A stretch of DNA of 64,000 nucleotides from assembly GCF_900113955.1 (NCBI RefSeq), contig NZ_FORH01000007.1:186001-250000 (forward strand). Reading direction: 5' to 3'. Each line of letters begins with the position of its first letter. The stretch's first letter is position 1. This document shows, piece by piece, positions 46,702 to 55,707 of this stretch. The notes below the pieces were generated by a model. That model made no database searches and was not told the DNA's origin. It saw only the letters and a program-made list of their open reading frames with translations. The translations under genes and the position numbers were made by a program. The stretch comes from Celeribacter neptunius. GTDB lineage: Bacteria > Pseudomonadota > Alphaproteobacteria > Rhodobacterales > Rhodobacteraceae.

Positions 46702-48700
46702 GGGAAGCAAGCGCCAAAACCTGTCAAAGGCGGCGATCGTGTCGGACCGTTCCGCGGAACGCAACATACGTTCGGCCTGGGAAAGCTTTGTCACGGCGGA
46801 CCGGCCCGATGGCGTCAAGCCGGACCATGTCAGGGACGATATTCTGGCGTCCTGGCAGCGCAGCATGGATCTTGGCGTCGATGCCGGGACATTTGGCTCG
46901 CGCAAGATCACCGATGAGACCGAGGTCCTGTTGCGGCGAGAGCGCAACGCGCATCTGCGCAAGGCGGCCTCGGCGGCCTTCAAGCGATTGGAGCCTCATC
47001 TGAGCGACGCCAAGTCGATCCTGCTGCTGGCGGATGATCAGGGGGTGATCATCGATGCGATCGGAGACGAGTCCGTGCTCGACGAGGGGCAGGGGATCCA
47101 TCTCGAAATCGGCGGGCAATGGGATGAGAAGGTCATCGGCACCAACGGCATCGGCACGGCGCTGAGGACCGGAAAGCCGATGTATGTCCACGCCTCCGAG
47201 CATTTCGTCGAGGGGGTTCAGGCCTGGACCTGCGCCGGCGCGCCGATCCGCAACCCGTTCGATGACTCGGTCATCGGCGTTGTGGATCTCTCCGGCCCGC
47301 CCGATATCTTTCGCCGGCACAATGTCGCCCTGGTCCTGGCGGCGGCGCGTGAGATCGAGATCGCCCTGGCGGAACTGCAGCGACAGGACCGGACACAGCT
47401 GCTCGAGGCGTTCCTGCAATCCAAATACAGTCATAGCGACAATTCGGTTCTGCTGCTCGACCGCGAGGGGCGGATCCTGTTCCGGCGCGGGGTGGACGAA
47501 AAGACCTTTCCGGCCTCGGATCAGCTTCTGGTCGGCCACAAGCTGCTGCCCGACCCCGAAGCCGTTTCGGAAAAGGATCTGCCGTCTCTGTTGCCACCCA
47601 ACGTGGAAGCACAGGGCATGGAACGGCTCATTCTTGACAATTCCTATCGTGGCGCGGCGCTGTTTCTGCGCTCGGAACTGCCGAAAATGCGACCGGCGGG
47701 TGGCGGGCTGAGCATTCAGCCGCGCCGCGATGTTACCGAGGATGCAATCCGGATCATTGGCGCCTCGCCGAAAATGCTCGAGGCCATCGAACTGGCGGAA
47801 CGGGCGGCAAAGGTCAATGTCTCGGTGCTGATCCAGGGTGAGACCGGCGTCGGCAAGGAGCTTTTCGCGCGTCTGATCCACAGCCGTCTCGGTCGCGCGG
47901 ACGCGCCCTATGTGCCCGTCAACTGTGCCGCGGTCTCTGGCGATTTGATCGGCGCCGAGCTGTTCGGCTATGTCGATGGCGCCTTTACCGGCGCGGTGCG
48001 CGGCGGGCGGGCCGGCAAGTTCGAACAGGCCGATGGTGGATTGCTCTGTCTTGATGAAATCGGCGATATGCCGATTGAATTGCAGCCTTATTTGCTGCGG
48101 GCGCTGGAACAGCGTGCGATCTACCGCATGGGCGACAATACCCGGCGGCCGGTGGATGTCCGGCTGGTGGCGATGACCAACCGTGATCTGCGCTCCGAGA
48201 TCGACAAGGGCACGTTCCGCCGGGATCTGTTCTATCGCATTGGCGTGGTGACGATCGAGGTGCCGCCGCTCAGGGAACGCGGCAAGGACATCTCCGCCCT
48301 GATCGAACATTTCTCGGCCCATTACGCGGCACAGATCGGTCGGCCGCAGATGGCTTTCGCTGCCGACACGATCGATCTGCTCGAAAGCTACAGATGGCCG
48401 GGCAATGTCAGGGAGTTGCGGAATGTCATTCAGCGCATCTATCTCGTCGGCTCCGGTCCGGTCGTGTGCATCGGTGATCTGCCGCCGGAGTTGCGCGACG
48501 ATTTCGATGAGCCGGAGGCGGATTCTCTCGAGAGCATCCTGAGCGGCAATTCCGGAGATCTCGAAAGCATCGAGGCGAGCGCCATTCGCCGGACGATCCT
48601 CGCCGAAAAGGGCAATCTGACACGGGTCGCGGCGGTTCTCGGCATCTCGCGACCGACGCTTTATCGCAAGATGCGGCAATACCGCATCGATCGTGGCTGA
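46679..48700 (+). CDS. Sigma-54-dependent activator, AcoR/MimR family
   Basis: A 673-aa enhancer-binding protein. The N-terminal region has the AcoR pattern (ILASWQRSMDLGVDAG) and a GAF-type sensor with GTNGIGTALRTGKPMYVHAS. The AAA+ domain is complete: Walker A GETGVGKE near residue 387, GAFTGA near 434, Walker B LLCLDEIGDM, and WPGNVREL. The Fis-type HTH is at the C-terminus (LTRVAAVLGISRPTLYRKMR). It is competent for sigma-54 activation and is the likely activator of the -24/-12 promoter upstream of mimA. Relatives include MimR of mycobacteria and AcoR. Confidence 0.88.
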   Translation: MTRASYYKGSKRQNLSKAAIVSDRSAERNIRSAWESFVTADRPDGVKPDHVRDDILASWQRSMDLGVDAGTFGSRKITDETEVLLRRERNAHLRKAASAAFKRLEPHLSDAKSILLLADDQGVIIDAIGDESVLDEGQGIHLEIGGQWDEKVIGTNGIGTALRTGKPMYVHASEHFVEGVQAWTCAGAPIRNPFDDSVIGVVDLSGPPDIFRRHNVALVLAAAREIEIALAELQRQDRTQLLEAFLQSKYSHSDNSVLLLDREGRILFRRGVDEKTFPASDQLLVGHKLLPDPEAVSEKDLPSLLPPNVEAQGMERLILDNSYRGAALFLRSELPKMRPAGGGLSIQPRRDVTEDAIRIIGASPKMLEAIELAERAAKVNVSVLIQGETGVGKELFARLIHSRLGRADAPYVPVNCAAVSGDLIGAELFGYVDGAFTGAVRGGRAGKFEQADGGLLCLDEIGDMPIELQPYLLRALEQRAIYRMGDNTRRPVDVRLVAMTNRDLRSEIDKGTFRRDLFYRIGVVTIEVPPLRERGKDISALIEHFSAHYAAQIGRPQMAFAADTIDLLESYRWPGNVRELRNVIQRIYLVGSGPVVCIGDLPPELRDDFDEPEADSLESILSGNSGDLESIEASAIRRTILAEKGNLTRVAAVLGISRPTLYRKMRQYRIDRG

Positions 48701-48720
48701 TCCCGGGCGCGAGACGGCGG

Positions 48721-49185
48721 TCAGTCGAGCCTTGCCGGCAGGTGTTTGACCCGCCGGATCGGGATGGAGGATTCCAGTGAGGCGACACCGGGCAGCTTGG
48801 TCAGGCGACCGGTCAGAAACCGTTCGAATTCCGCCAGATCGGCGACGGCGACACGGAGCAGATAGTCGAAACTGCCGGTCATCAGCCAGCATTCGACAAT
48901 CTCGGGACAGTGCCGGACCTCGGTCTCGAATGCGACCAGCCGGTCGTCGATCTGCCGGTCGAGCCGGACCGAGATGAAGACGCTGAAACCATAACCGAGC
49001 CGAGCATCGTCGATCCGGGCATTGTAGCCGGTGATATAGCCCTCGGTCTCGAGCTTGCGCATGCGCCGGGCGCAGGGCGAGGGCGAAAGACCGACCCTGT
49101 CGCCCAGCTCCTGATGGGTGAGACGTGCGTCTCGCTGAAGCTCACGCAAGATCTTGCGATCGATTTCATCAAGCTCTTCCGACAT
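48721..49185 (-). CDS. Lrp/AsnC-family regulator (MdeR-like)
   Basis: A 154-aa Lrp/AsnC regulator: N-terminal HTH (DARLTHQELGDRVGLSPSPC) and C-terminal RAM ligand-binding domain (ECWLMTGSFDYLLRVAVADL). The ATG at 49183-49185 (MSEELDEIDRKILRELQ) gives the standard family length. It is divergent from the MdeB-like E1 gene with 130 bases between, the arrangement of mdeR and mdeB in Pseudomonas putida, so it probably senses an amino acid and controls that gene. Confidence 0.88.
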   Translation of the reverse strand: MSEELDEIDRKILRELQRDARLTHQELGDRVGLSPSPCARRMRKLETEGYITGYNARIDDARLGYGFSVFISVRLDRQIDDRLVAFETEVRHCPEIVECWLMTGSFDYLLRVAVADLAEFERFLTGRLTKLPGVASLESSIPIRRVKHLPARLD

Positions 49186-49315
49186 CTTCGCGGGTTTCCG
49201 TCTCAAATTTGCTTCTGTGCGCAGAATATCATCGCAAAACATCAAAAATGGCAATGATCTTGACGGCAAACGGCGTGCAAAATCCTGTACGCTGAGCGAA
49301 GCGAGGGAGGCCGGG

Positions 49316-51688
49316 ATGAATGACGAGACCGCATATCTGAAAACGATCGAACAGCGCCTTTTGTGGCTGTCGCACTGGATGATCCACGAGGCCAATCATA
49401 TCCGCCGGAAGGCGGATGGGATTAAGATCGGCGGGCATCAGGCCTCTTCGGCCTCGATGGTGTCGATCATGACGGCGCTCTATTTCTCCGCATTGCGGCC
49501 CGAAGACCGGGTTGCGGTCAAACCGCATGCGGCGCCGGTCTTTCACGCGATGCAATATCTGATGGGCCATCAGAGCCGGGAAAAGATGCAGAATTTCCGT
49601 GGTTTTGGCGGGGTGCAAAGCTATCCGAGCCGCACCAAGGACATCGACGATGTCGATTTCTCGACGGGCTCGGTCGGGCTCGGCGTCGGGATCACCGCGC
49701 TGGCTTCGATCGTGCAGGATTTCATTGCCGCCAAGGACTGGGGTGCGGACACGCGGATCGGTCGCATGGTCGCGCTGGTGGGCGATGCGGAAATGGATGA
49801 GGGCAATGTCTACGAGGTGTTGCAGGAAGGCTGGAAAAACAATCTGCGCAACACCTGGTGGATCATCGATTACAACCGCCAGTCGCTCGACGGGATCGTG
49901 CGCGAGGGGCTGTTTGCCCGGATCGAGAAGATTTTCGAGGCCTTCGGCTGGGAGGTGGTGAAGATCAAATACGGTGCCCTGCAACGCGCCGCGTTCACCG
50001 AGCCGGGGGGCGATCAGCTGCGTGCCTGGATCGATGCCTGTCCGAATGCCGAATACGCGGCCCTGACCTATCAGGGCGGCGCGGTCTGGCGCAAACGATT
50101 GCTCGACGATCTCGGCGATCAGGGCGATGTGACCGCGTTGATCGACCGGCGCTCCGACCGGGAGCTGGCGGCACTGATGGAGGGGCTCGGCGGCAATTGC
50201 GTCGAGACCATGGCCGAGACCTTCGCTGCCATCGATCATGACCGCCCGACCTGTTTTCTGGCCTATACGATCAAGGGCTGGGGCACGCCGATCGCCGGGC
50301 ACAAGGACAATCATGGCGGGCTGATGACCAAGGCGCAGATGGCCGGCTGGCAAAAGCATATGGGGGTGCCGGAAGGCGCGGAATGGGAGCCTTTCGCATG
50401 TGTTGAAGACCCGGCATCCCTGCGGGACTTCCTGTCACGCGTGCCGTTCTTTTCCGAAGCCCCGCGGCGTTATCACGATGCCTTTCTGCCGGTGCCGGAG
50501 ATCGGGATCTCGACGGATCGCGAACTGTCGACCCAGACCGCCTTTGGCAAGATCCTCGATGATCTGGCCAAAGGCGACAGCGCGCTTGCGGCGCGGATCA
50601 TGACCACCTCGCCCGATGTCACCGGCACCACCAGCCTCGGCCCCTGGGTCAATCGGCGCAGGCTTTTCGCGCGCGAGGAACTGCCGGATGCCTTCATCGA
50701 ACATCGCATCCCCTCGACCGCGAAATGGAATTTTGCCCCCGAGGGCCAGCATGTCGAGCTGGGCATTGCCGAGATGAATCTGTTCCTTTTGCTCGGGGCG
50801 GCGGGGCTTTCGCACAGTCTCTGGGGCAAGCGGATCATTCCCATCGGTACGGTCTACGATCCTTTCGTCAACCGCGGTTTGGACGCACTCAATTACGCCT
50901 GTTATCAGGATGCGCGTTTCATGATCGTCGGCACGCCCTCCGGTGTCACATTGGCCCCAGAGGGCGGGGCGCATCAATCCATCGGCACGCCGCTCATCGG
51001 CATGAGCCAGGACGGTCTCGCGGCGTTCGAACCGGCCTTTGCCGATGAGCTGTCGGTGATCATGGAATGGGCGTTCGACTATCTGCAACGCGATGGCGAG
51101 GGCGATCCGGACGAACGCACCTGGCTGCGCGATGAAACCGGGGGATCGGTCTACCTGCGCCTGACGACGAAACCGCTGGAACAGCCGGGCAAACGTCATG
51201 ATGAGGCCTTTCGGCAGGGCACGATCGACGGCGCCTATTGGCTGCGCCCGCCGGGGCCGAACTGTTCGGTTGTCATCGCCTATCAGGGCGCCGTGGCGGA
51301 CGAGGCCATCGCCGCTGCCGGAATGATCGGGGAATATCGCCGCGACGTGGCGGTGCTGGCGGTGACCTCGGCGGATCGTCTGAATGCCGGATGGACCGCG
51401 GCGCAGCGCGAGAGGGCGCGGGGCAACCCGGCGGCGCAAAGCCATGTCGAGCGCCTGTTGGGCGGTTTGCCCCGGCATTGCGCCATCGTCACCGTGATCG
51501 ACGGTCATCCCGCGACCCTGGCCTGGCTCGGCGCCGTGGTCGGACACAGGACGATCTCGCACGGTGTGGAACATTTCGGCCAGACCGGCAGCATCGGCGA
51601 TCTTGCGCGACATTTCCGCATCGACCGGACGGCCCTGGTCGCCTCGGTCGCGGCCATGACCGAGGGTCTCACACCGCGAGAACCGTGA
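49316..51688 (+). CDS. mdeB: Homodimeric 2-oxoacid dehydrogenase E1 component, MdeB-like
   Basis: A 790-aa thiamine-diphosphate enzyme of the homodimeric pyruvate dehydrogenase E1 (AceE) superfamily. Markers: GGHQASSASMVSIMTALYFS, the ThDP motif GDAEMDEGNVYEVLQEGWKN, and QHVELGIAEMNLFLLLG plus a transketolase-like C-terminal domain. It is shorter than AceE (about 890 aa) and lies next to an Lrp gene as for MdeB, which uses 2-oxobutyrate from methionine breakdown. No methionine gamma-lyase or E2/E3 gene is nearby, so the substrate may differ. The ATG at 49316 has GAGGGAGG upstream. Confidence 0.82.
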   Translation: MNDETAYLKTIEQRLLWLSHWMIHEANHIRRKADGIKIGGHQASSASMVSIMTALYFSALRPEDRVAVKPHAAPVFHAMQYLMGHQSREKMQNFRGFGGVQSYPSRTKDIDDVDFSTGSVGLGVGITALASIVQDFIAAKDWGADTRIGRMVALVGDAEMDEGNVYEVLQEGWKNNLRNTWWIIDYNRQSLDGIVREGLFARIEKIFEAFGWEVVKIKYGALQRAAFTEPGGDQLRAWIDACPNAEYAALTYQGGAVWRKRLLDDLGDQGDVTALIDRRSDRELAALMEGLGGNCVETMAETFAAIDHDRPTCFLAYTIKGWGTPIAGHKDNHGGLMTKAQMAGWQKHMGVPEGAEWEPFACVEDPASLRDFLSRVPFFSEAPRRYHDAFLPVPEIGISTDRELSTQTAFGKILDDLAKGDSALAARIMTTSPDVTGTTSLGPWVNRRRLFAREELPDAFIEHRIPSTAKWNFAPEGQHVELGIAEMNLFLLLGAAGLSHSLWGKRIIPIGTVYDPFVNRGLDALNYACYQDARFMIVGTPSGVTLAPEGGAHQSIGTPLIGMSQDGLAAFEPAFADELSVIMEWAFDYLQRDGEGDPDERTWLRDETGGSVYLRLTTKPLEQPGKRHDEAFRQGTIDGAYWLRPPGPNCSVVIAYQGAVADEAIAAAGMIGEYRRDVAVLAVTSADRLNAGWTAAQRERARGNPAAQSHVERLLGGLPRHCAIVTVIDGHPATLAWLGAVVGHRTISHGVEHFGQTGSIGDLARHFRIDRTALVASVAAMTEGLTPREP

Positions 51689-51787
51689 TCGCGGCAATGC
51701 GCGTGGGCCTTATGGCGCACGGAATGGCGCAGTCCCTTGAAGCGCGCGTCAGAAGTGTGCGGCAGATGGCTTCGCGCCGGGGGGATC

Positions 51788-52462
51788 TCATTTCTGCATC
51801 CGCTCGAAACTCAGCGAGATATGCCCCCGCCGCAGATGCCCCACCGCATCGAGATCGCCGAGTGTCAGCGCCTCGAGAATGTCCTGAACCTCGCGGGCGT
51901 AGATCTCGATCTCCTGTATCAGGTCGATCCGCGAGGCCGTGACCTGTTGCAGCCAGATCCGCGCGGTTCGGAAATACAGCCGTTCGGACATGGTGCGCAG
52001 CGGGGCATTCGCGGTCAGCTCCAGAAGTGTCAGGAACATGTCCCGGTCGAGCATCGAGAACTCCCTGGCCGAGGGGGCGGATTTGAGCGCCTCCGCCCGC
52101 GCCAGAAGCGCCCCGATCCGGGTCAGCAGGGCGGGGGTCGGTGGCACGGTGTCGAGCGAGGTCTGCAACAGCACCAGCTCCTTGCGCAGGCGATAGACCT
52201 GCGCCAGCTCCGCCATGTCCATATCGGTGACCATCGTGCCCACGCCATGCACCGAGATCACCAGCCCCTCGTCTTCGAGCCGGGCCAGGACCCGGCGCAG
52301 CGGGGTACGCGATATGCCGAATTCCTCGGCCAGTTCCACTTCCGACAGTTTCAGTCCCGGTGGATAGTCCAACAGGCAGATCCGGCTGCGAATCTCGCGG
52401 TGAATCTGGTCGTGGCGTTCGCGTGGCCGCAGGGGATCGCCAGAGGGCTCAGTCAGCGTCAT
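51788..52462 (-). CDS. GntR-family (FadR/FCD) transcriptional regulator
   Basis: A 224-aa GntR regulator: winged HTH with LKLSEVELAEEFGISRTPLR and a C-terminal helical FCD ligand domain (REFSMLDRDMFLTLLELTAN). It is the third gene of a doeA-argE-gntR unit, overlapping the argE-like stop by 14 bases. It is of the FadR type, not the MocR/aminotransferase type of EnuR known from ectoine loci. It probably senses a pathway intermediate. Confidence 0.85.
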   Translation of the reverse strand: MTLTEPSGDPLRPRERHDQIHREIRSRICLLDYPPGLKLSEVELAEEFGISRTPLRRVLARLEDEGLVISVHGVGTMVTDMDMAELAQVYRLRKELVLLQTSLDTVPPTPALLTRIGALLARAEALKSAPSAREFSMLDRDMFLTLLELTANAPLRTMSERLYFRTARIWLQQVTASRIDLIQEIEIYAREVQDILEALTLGDLDAVGHLRRGHISLSFERMQK

Positions 52463-53630
52463 GAGCGTGTCGTCCACCGTATATCTCTCCCAACCGGTCC
52501 AGCATGGCCAGAGACTGGCGGAGCTGATCAAGCGCGATATATTCATCCGGCTTGTGCGCCTGGTCAATGGAGCCGGGTCCGCAAATCACCGCCTGCATGC
52601 CGATTTTCTGGAACAATCCTGCCTCGGTGCCAAAGGGCACGAGACCTGCATGGTTGGCGCCGGTGAGGCGAAACACCAGATCGCGGGCGGCGTTCTCGTC
52701 CATCGGTGTGAGCCCCGCGACCTCGCCGATCACCTCGGTTTCGATCGCGGCATGTGAGGCCACCCGCCGCATCTCCGGCAAGAGCACGTCGCCGACATAG
52801 CTGGCAATCTCGCGTTTGACGAAGGTCATGTCGTCCTCCGCCACCGGCCGCATTTCCCACTCGAGCACCGCCTTGCCGGCGATCACGTTATGGGCATGGC
52901 CGCCCTTGAGGCCGCCGATGTTGATCGTGGTGTGCGGCGGGTCGAACCGTGATCCCTCGGGACAGCGCGCGATCAGAGCCCGGCGCAGGTCGAGCAACCG
53001 GTTGATATAGCGCGCCGCATATTCCACCGCGTTCACGCCCTTTTCCGGCGCCGATCCGTGCCCCTCTGCGCCTGTGAAAGTGACGGTATACTCGCAGCAG
53101 CCTTTGTGCCCTTCGATCACCCGCATGTCCGTGGGCTCCCCGATGAGGGCCATGGCCGGGCGGATCTCGCGCCCGCGCAGCACCAAGACGAGATCGCGCG
53201 CGCCGAGACAGCCGACCTCCTCGTCATGGGTGAAGGCGAAATGGATCGGCCGCTCCTGTGCCGCGGCTTTGAGCCGGTCGAGTTTGCTCATGCAGGTGGC
53301 GATAAACCCCTTCATGTCGCAGGTGCCGCGCCCATAGAGCCGGCCGTCCCGCTCGATCAGTCGAAACGGATCGCTGGTCCAGGGCTGGTCTTCGACCGGC
53401 ACCACATCCGTGTGACCCGACAGGACCAGACCGCCGGCGCGCTCCGGGCCGAGCGTGGCGAAGAGGTTGGCCTTTTGCCCGCTGGCGTCGGCCAGAACCT
53501 CCACCCGGGCGCCGGCGTCGTTCAGCCGCTCCGCGATATAGGAAATCGCGGCGAGGTTGCTATCGGAGGACACCGTGGGAAAGGCGATCAGATCGGCGAG
53601 AATATCCTTGCAGGTTCCAAGCGCGCTCAT
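52449..53630 (-). CDS. argE: ArgE/M20-family N-acetyl-amino-acid deacetylase
   Basis: A 393-aa zinc M20 peptidase-family deacetylase, most like acetylornithine deacetylase. Metal and catalytic residues are visible: LSGHTDVVP, GRGTCDMKG, THDEEVGCLG, and a C-terminal GSIDQAHKPDEY. It starts 3 bases after the doeA stop and is followed by gntR, so it is in the ectoine-hydrolase operon. There it may deacetylate N-acetyl-2,4-diaminobutyrate, one carbon shorter than acetylornithine, in place of the usual DoeB (inference). A general arginine-biosynthesis role is the alternative. Confidence 0.85.
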   Translation of the reverse strand: MSALGTCKDILADLIAFPTVSSDSNLAAISYIAERLNDAGARVEVLADASGQKANLFATLGPERAGGLVLSGHTDVVPVEDQPWTSDPFRLIERDGRLYGRGTCDMKGFIATCMSKLDRLKAAAQERPIHFAFTHDEEVGCLGARDLVLVLRGREIRPAMALIGEPTDMRVIEGHKGCCEYTVTFTGAEGHGSAPEKGVNAVEYAARYINRLLDLRRALIARCPEGSRFDPPHTTINIGGLKGGHAHNVIAGKAVLEWEMRPVAEDDMTFVKREIASYVGDVLLPEMRRVASHAAIETEVIGEVAGLTPMDENAARDLVFRLTGANHAGLVPFGTEAGLFQKIGMQAVICGPGSIDQAHKPDEYIALDQLRQSLAMLDRLGEIYGGRHAHDAD

Positions 53631-53633
53631 CGA

Positions 53634-54821
53634 TCAGTCTTTCACATAGAGCTTGCGCGGCACGTTGCAGAGCGTCTCCGCCGGTCCCTCGTCGCGGATC
53701 AGAATGGTCTCGGTGGTTTCCATGCCCCAGCCCTCCATCCACAGCCCTGGCATGAAGTGAAAGGTCATGCCCGGCTCCAGCACGGTCTCATCGCTGTCGC
53801 GGATCGAGACGGTATGTTCGCCCCAATCCGGCGGATAGGAACAGCCGACGGCATAGCCGGCGCGATTGGGGCGTTCGATCCCGACTTTCAGAAGCTCCGC
53901 ATTCAAAGCCCGGGCGATGTCGCAGGCCCGATTGCCGGCCCGGGCAACGTCGATCCCGGCATTCAGCCCCTCGGTCAGGGCCAGGCTCGCATCGACCATA
54001 TGTTGTGGCGGCTTGCCGAGAAACACGGAGCGGCACAGTGGCGCGTGATAGCGACGATAACAGCCCGATTGCTCGATGAAGGTCGCCTCGCCGGCCTTGA
54101 GCGCCTCACCGTTCCATGTGAGGTGCGGGGCGGAGGCATCTTCGCCCGACGGCAACATCGGCACGATGGCCGGATAATCGCCCCAGCTGTCCTCCTCGCC
54201 CTGAACCGAGGTCCGGTACAGCTCGCCCACCAGATCGTGTTTGCGCATGCCCGGCTCGATCAGTTCCATGGCGCGGCCGATCACCAGCTCGGAAATCCGT
54301 GCTGCCCGGCGCATGAAGCCAAGCTCCTCGTCGGACTTGATCAGCCTCTGCCAGTTCACCAGCGCCGAGGCGTCGATCAGCTCCGCCTCGGGCAGCCCCG
54401 CGGCCAGGATCGCATGGGCCTTTGCGGTGTAGAAATAGGTCTCCATCTCGACCCCGATGCGGGCATTGCCATGGCCCATGATCCTGAGGCGCGAAGCGAG
54501 ATCTTCCATCGGGTGCGAGACCTCGGATTGCACCATCGAGTCGTTGTAATGCAGGATGTGGTCTTCGTTCTCCATCCAGACGGTTCGGCGCGCGCCATTG
54601 GCATCCATGAACCGGCCCCACCAGAAGGGCTCCCCCTCCTGTGACAGGATCACGCCTTGATGGGTGTAGAACGACCAGCCGTCATAGCCGGTGAGCCAAT
54701 ACTGGTTCGACGGGTTGGTGACGAACAGCACATCGATCCCGGCGTCGGCCATGGCGGCGCGGGTCAGCCCGATGCGGCGGTCATATTCGGCGTGAGAGAA
54801 AGGGGCATTCTTGATCGGCAT
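53634..54821 (-). CDS. doeA: Ectoine hydrolase DoeA (M24 family)
   Basis: A 395-aa M24/creatinase-fold hydrolase. The N-terminus has FVTNPSNQYWLTGYDGWSFY and PFWWGRFMDANGARRTVWM, which I recognise as DoeA/EutD-specific; the C-terminal pita-bread domain carries FIEQSGCYRRYHAPLCRSVF and PGMTFHFMPGLW. DoeA opens the ectoine ring to N-acetyl-2,4-diaminobutyrate. The ATG at 54819-54821 (MPIKNAPFSHAEYDRR) is preferred. First gene of a leftward operon. No ectoine transporter is visible in the window. Confidence 0.85.
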   Translation of the reverse strand: MPIKNAPFSHAEYDRRIGLTRAAMADAGIDVLFVTNPSNQYWLTGYDGWSFYTHQGVILSQEGEPFWWGRFMDANGARRTVWMENEDHILHYNDSMVQSEVSHPMEDLASRLRIMGHGNARIGVEMETYFYTAKAHAILAAGLPEAELIDASALVNWQRLIKSDEELGFMRRAARISELVIGRAMELIEPGMRKHDLVGELYRTSVQGEEDSWGDYPAIVPMLPSGEDASAPHLTWNGEALKAGEATFIEQSGCYRRYHAPLCRSVFLGKPPQHMVDASLALTEGLNAGIDVARAGNRACDIARALNAELLKVGIERPNRAGYAVGCSYPPDWGEHTVSIRDSDETVLEPGMTFHFMPGLWMEGWGMETTETILIRDEGPAETLCNVPRKLYVKD

Positions 54822-55181
54822 GTCGGTCTCGCGTCTTGTGCACAACTTATGCGGTTATATGTAGGAGATCACCCTATTCACCCATAAATTCGGGTTTATT
54901 CGAGGTGGTAATCTTGACATTCAAGCGATTCACTTGGTGTTGTGTACATCAGTTGAGGCAAGCGCCTCTGCGGCGTCAAACAAAATCAACGAGAGAGCGC
55001 TGTGAAATCTGATCTGGATCGCCGTTTTGACGCGGCTTTGAGCGCCCGGTGCGGCGGCGCGGACCGTCGGGGACACCGCGATCGCTCGCCACGTCGTCCG
55101 CCACGTTGTACGCCATGCCGCCCGCCATGGCCCAGGCATTTGGGGGATGCAGCCCCGGTGATTTCCACGTAGCCTGACACC
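54822..55181. promoter_or_regulatory. Divergent control region between doeA and the DoeX-like regulator
   Basis: 360 bases with no supported gene. The doeA-proximal part is AT-rich and holds ATAAA-TTCGGG-TTTAT (54883-54898), an inverted repeat, and TTGACA at 54914-54919 on the rightward strand. The part from 54990 to 55150 is GC-rich, with repeated CGCCACGTTG/CGCCATG-like stretches and no recognisable element. Confidence 0.4.
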
Positions 55182-55667
55182 ATGATCAAACTCGACGCCC
55201 GTGATTTCGACATTCTGCGCGTTCTGGCCCGAGAGGGTCGGATTTCCAAATCCGTGCTTGCCGAAAAGATCGGTCTTTCGCCGACGCCCGCTTGGGAGCG
55301 GTTGAAAAAGCTCGAAAAAGCCGGGCTGATCGAGGGCTATCGTGCCGAGATCAACCTGCGCAAACTCGGCCCCTCGGTGACCGTGTTCGTCGCCGCCGAG
55401 CTGGCCGATCACACCCAGGCGTCGTTCCGGACCTTTGAGGCCTCGTTGCAGGCGCATGAAGAGATCGTGGCCTGCTGGGCGCTGGGCGGTGGCTTTGATT
55501 ACCTGTTGCAGATCGTCACCCGCGATATCGACGCCTATCAGCGGCTGATCGACACGCTTCTGGATGCCCGCATCGGAATTGCCCGCTATTTCACCTATAT
55601 CGTCACCAAACAGGTCAAGGGCGGAGGTCCGCCGCCGCTCGGTCTGTTCGCGGGGGACGGAGACTAG
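55182..55667 (+). CDS. Lrp/AsnC-family regulator, DoeX-like
   Basis: A 161-aa Lrp/AsnC regulator with HTH (GRISKSVLAEKIGLSPTPAW) and RAM domain (VACWALGGGFDYLLQIVTRD), plus a short glycine/proline C-terminal tail. It is divergent from doeA. In ectoine-degradation loci the same position is taken by DoeX/AsnC, which responds to diaminobutyrate-type intermediates. Assignment rests on family plus position. Confidence 0.82.
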   Translation: MIKLDARDFDILRVLAREGRISKSVLAEKIGLSPTPAWERLKKLEKAGLIEGYRAEINLRKLGPSVTVFVAAELADHTQASFRTFEASLQAHEEIVACWALGGGFDYLLQIVTRDIDAYQRLIDTLLDARIGIARYFTYIVTKQVKGGGPPPLGLFAGDGD

Positions 55668-55707
55668 CCCGATCGGAGGCCCGGATGTGGCGCGTCTGCG
55701 GGAATGT

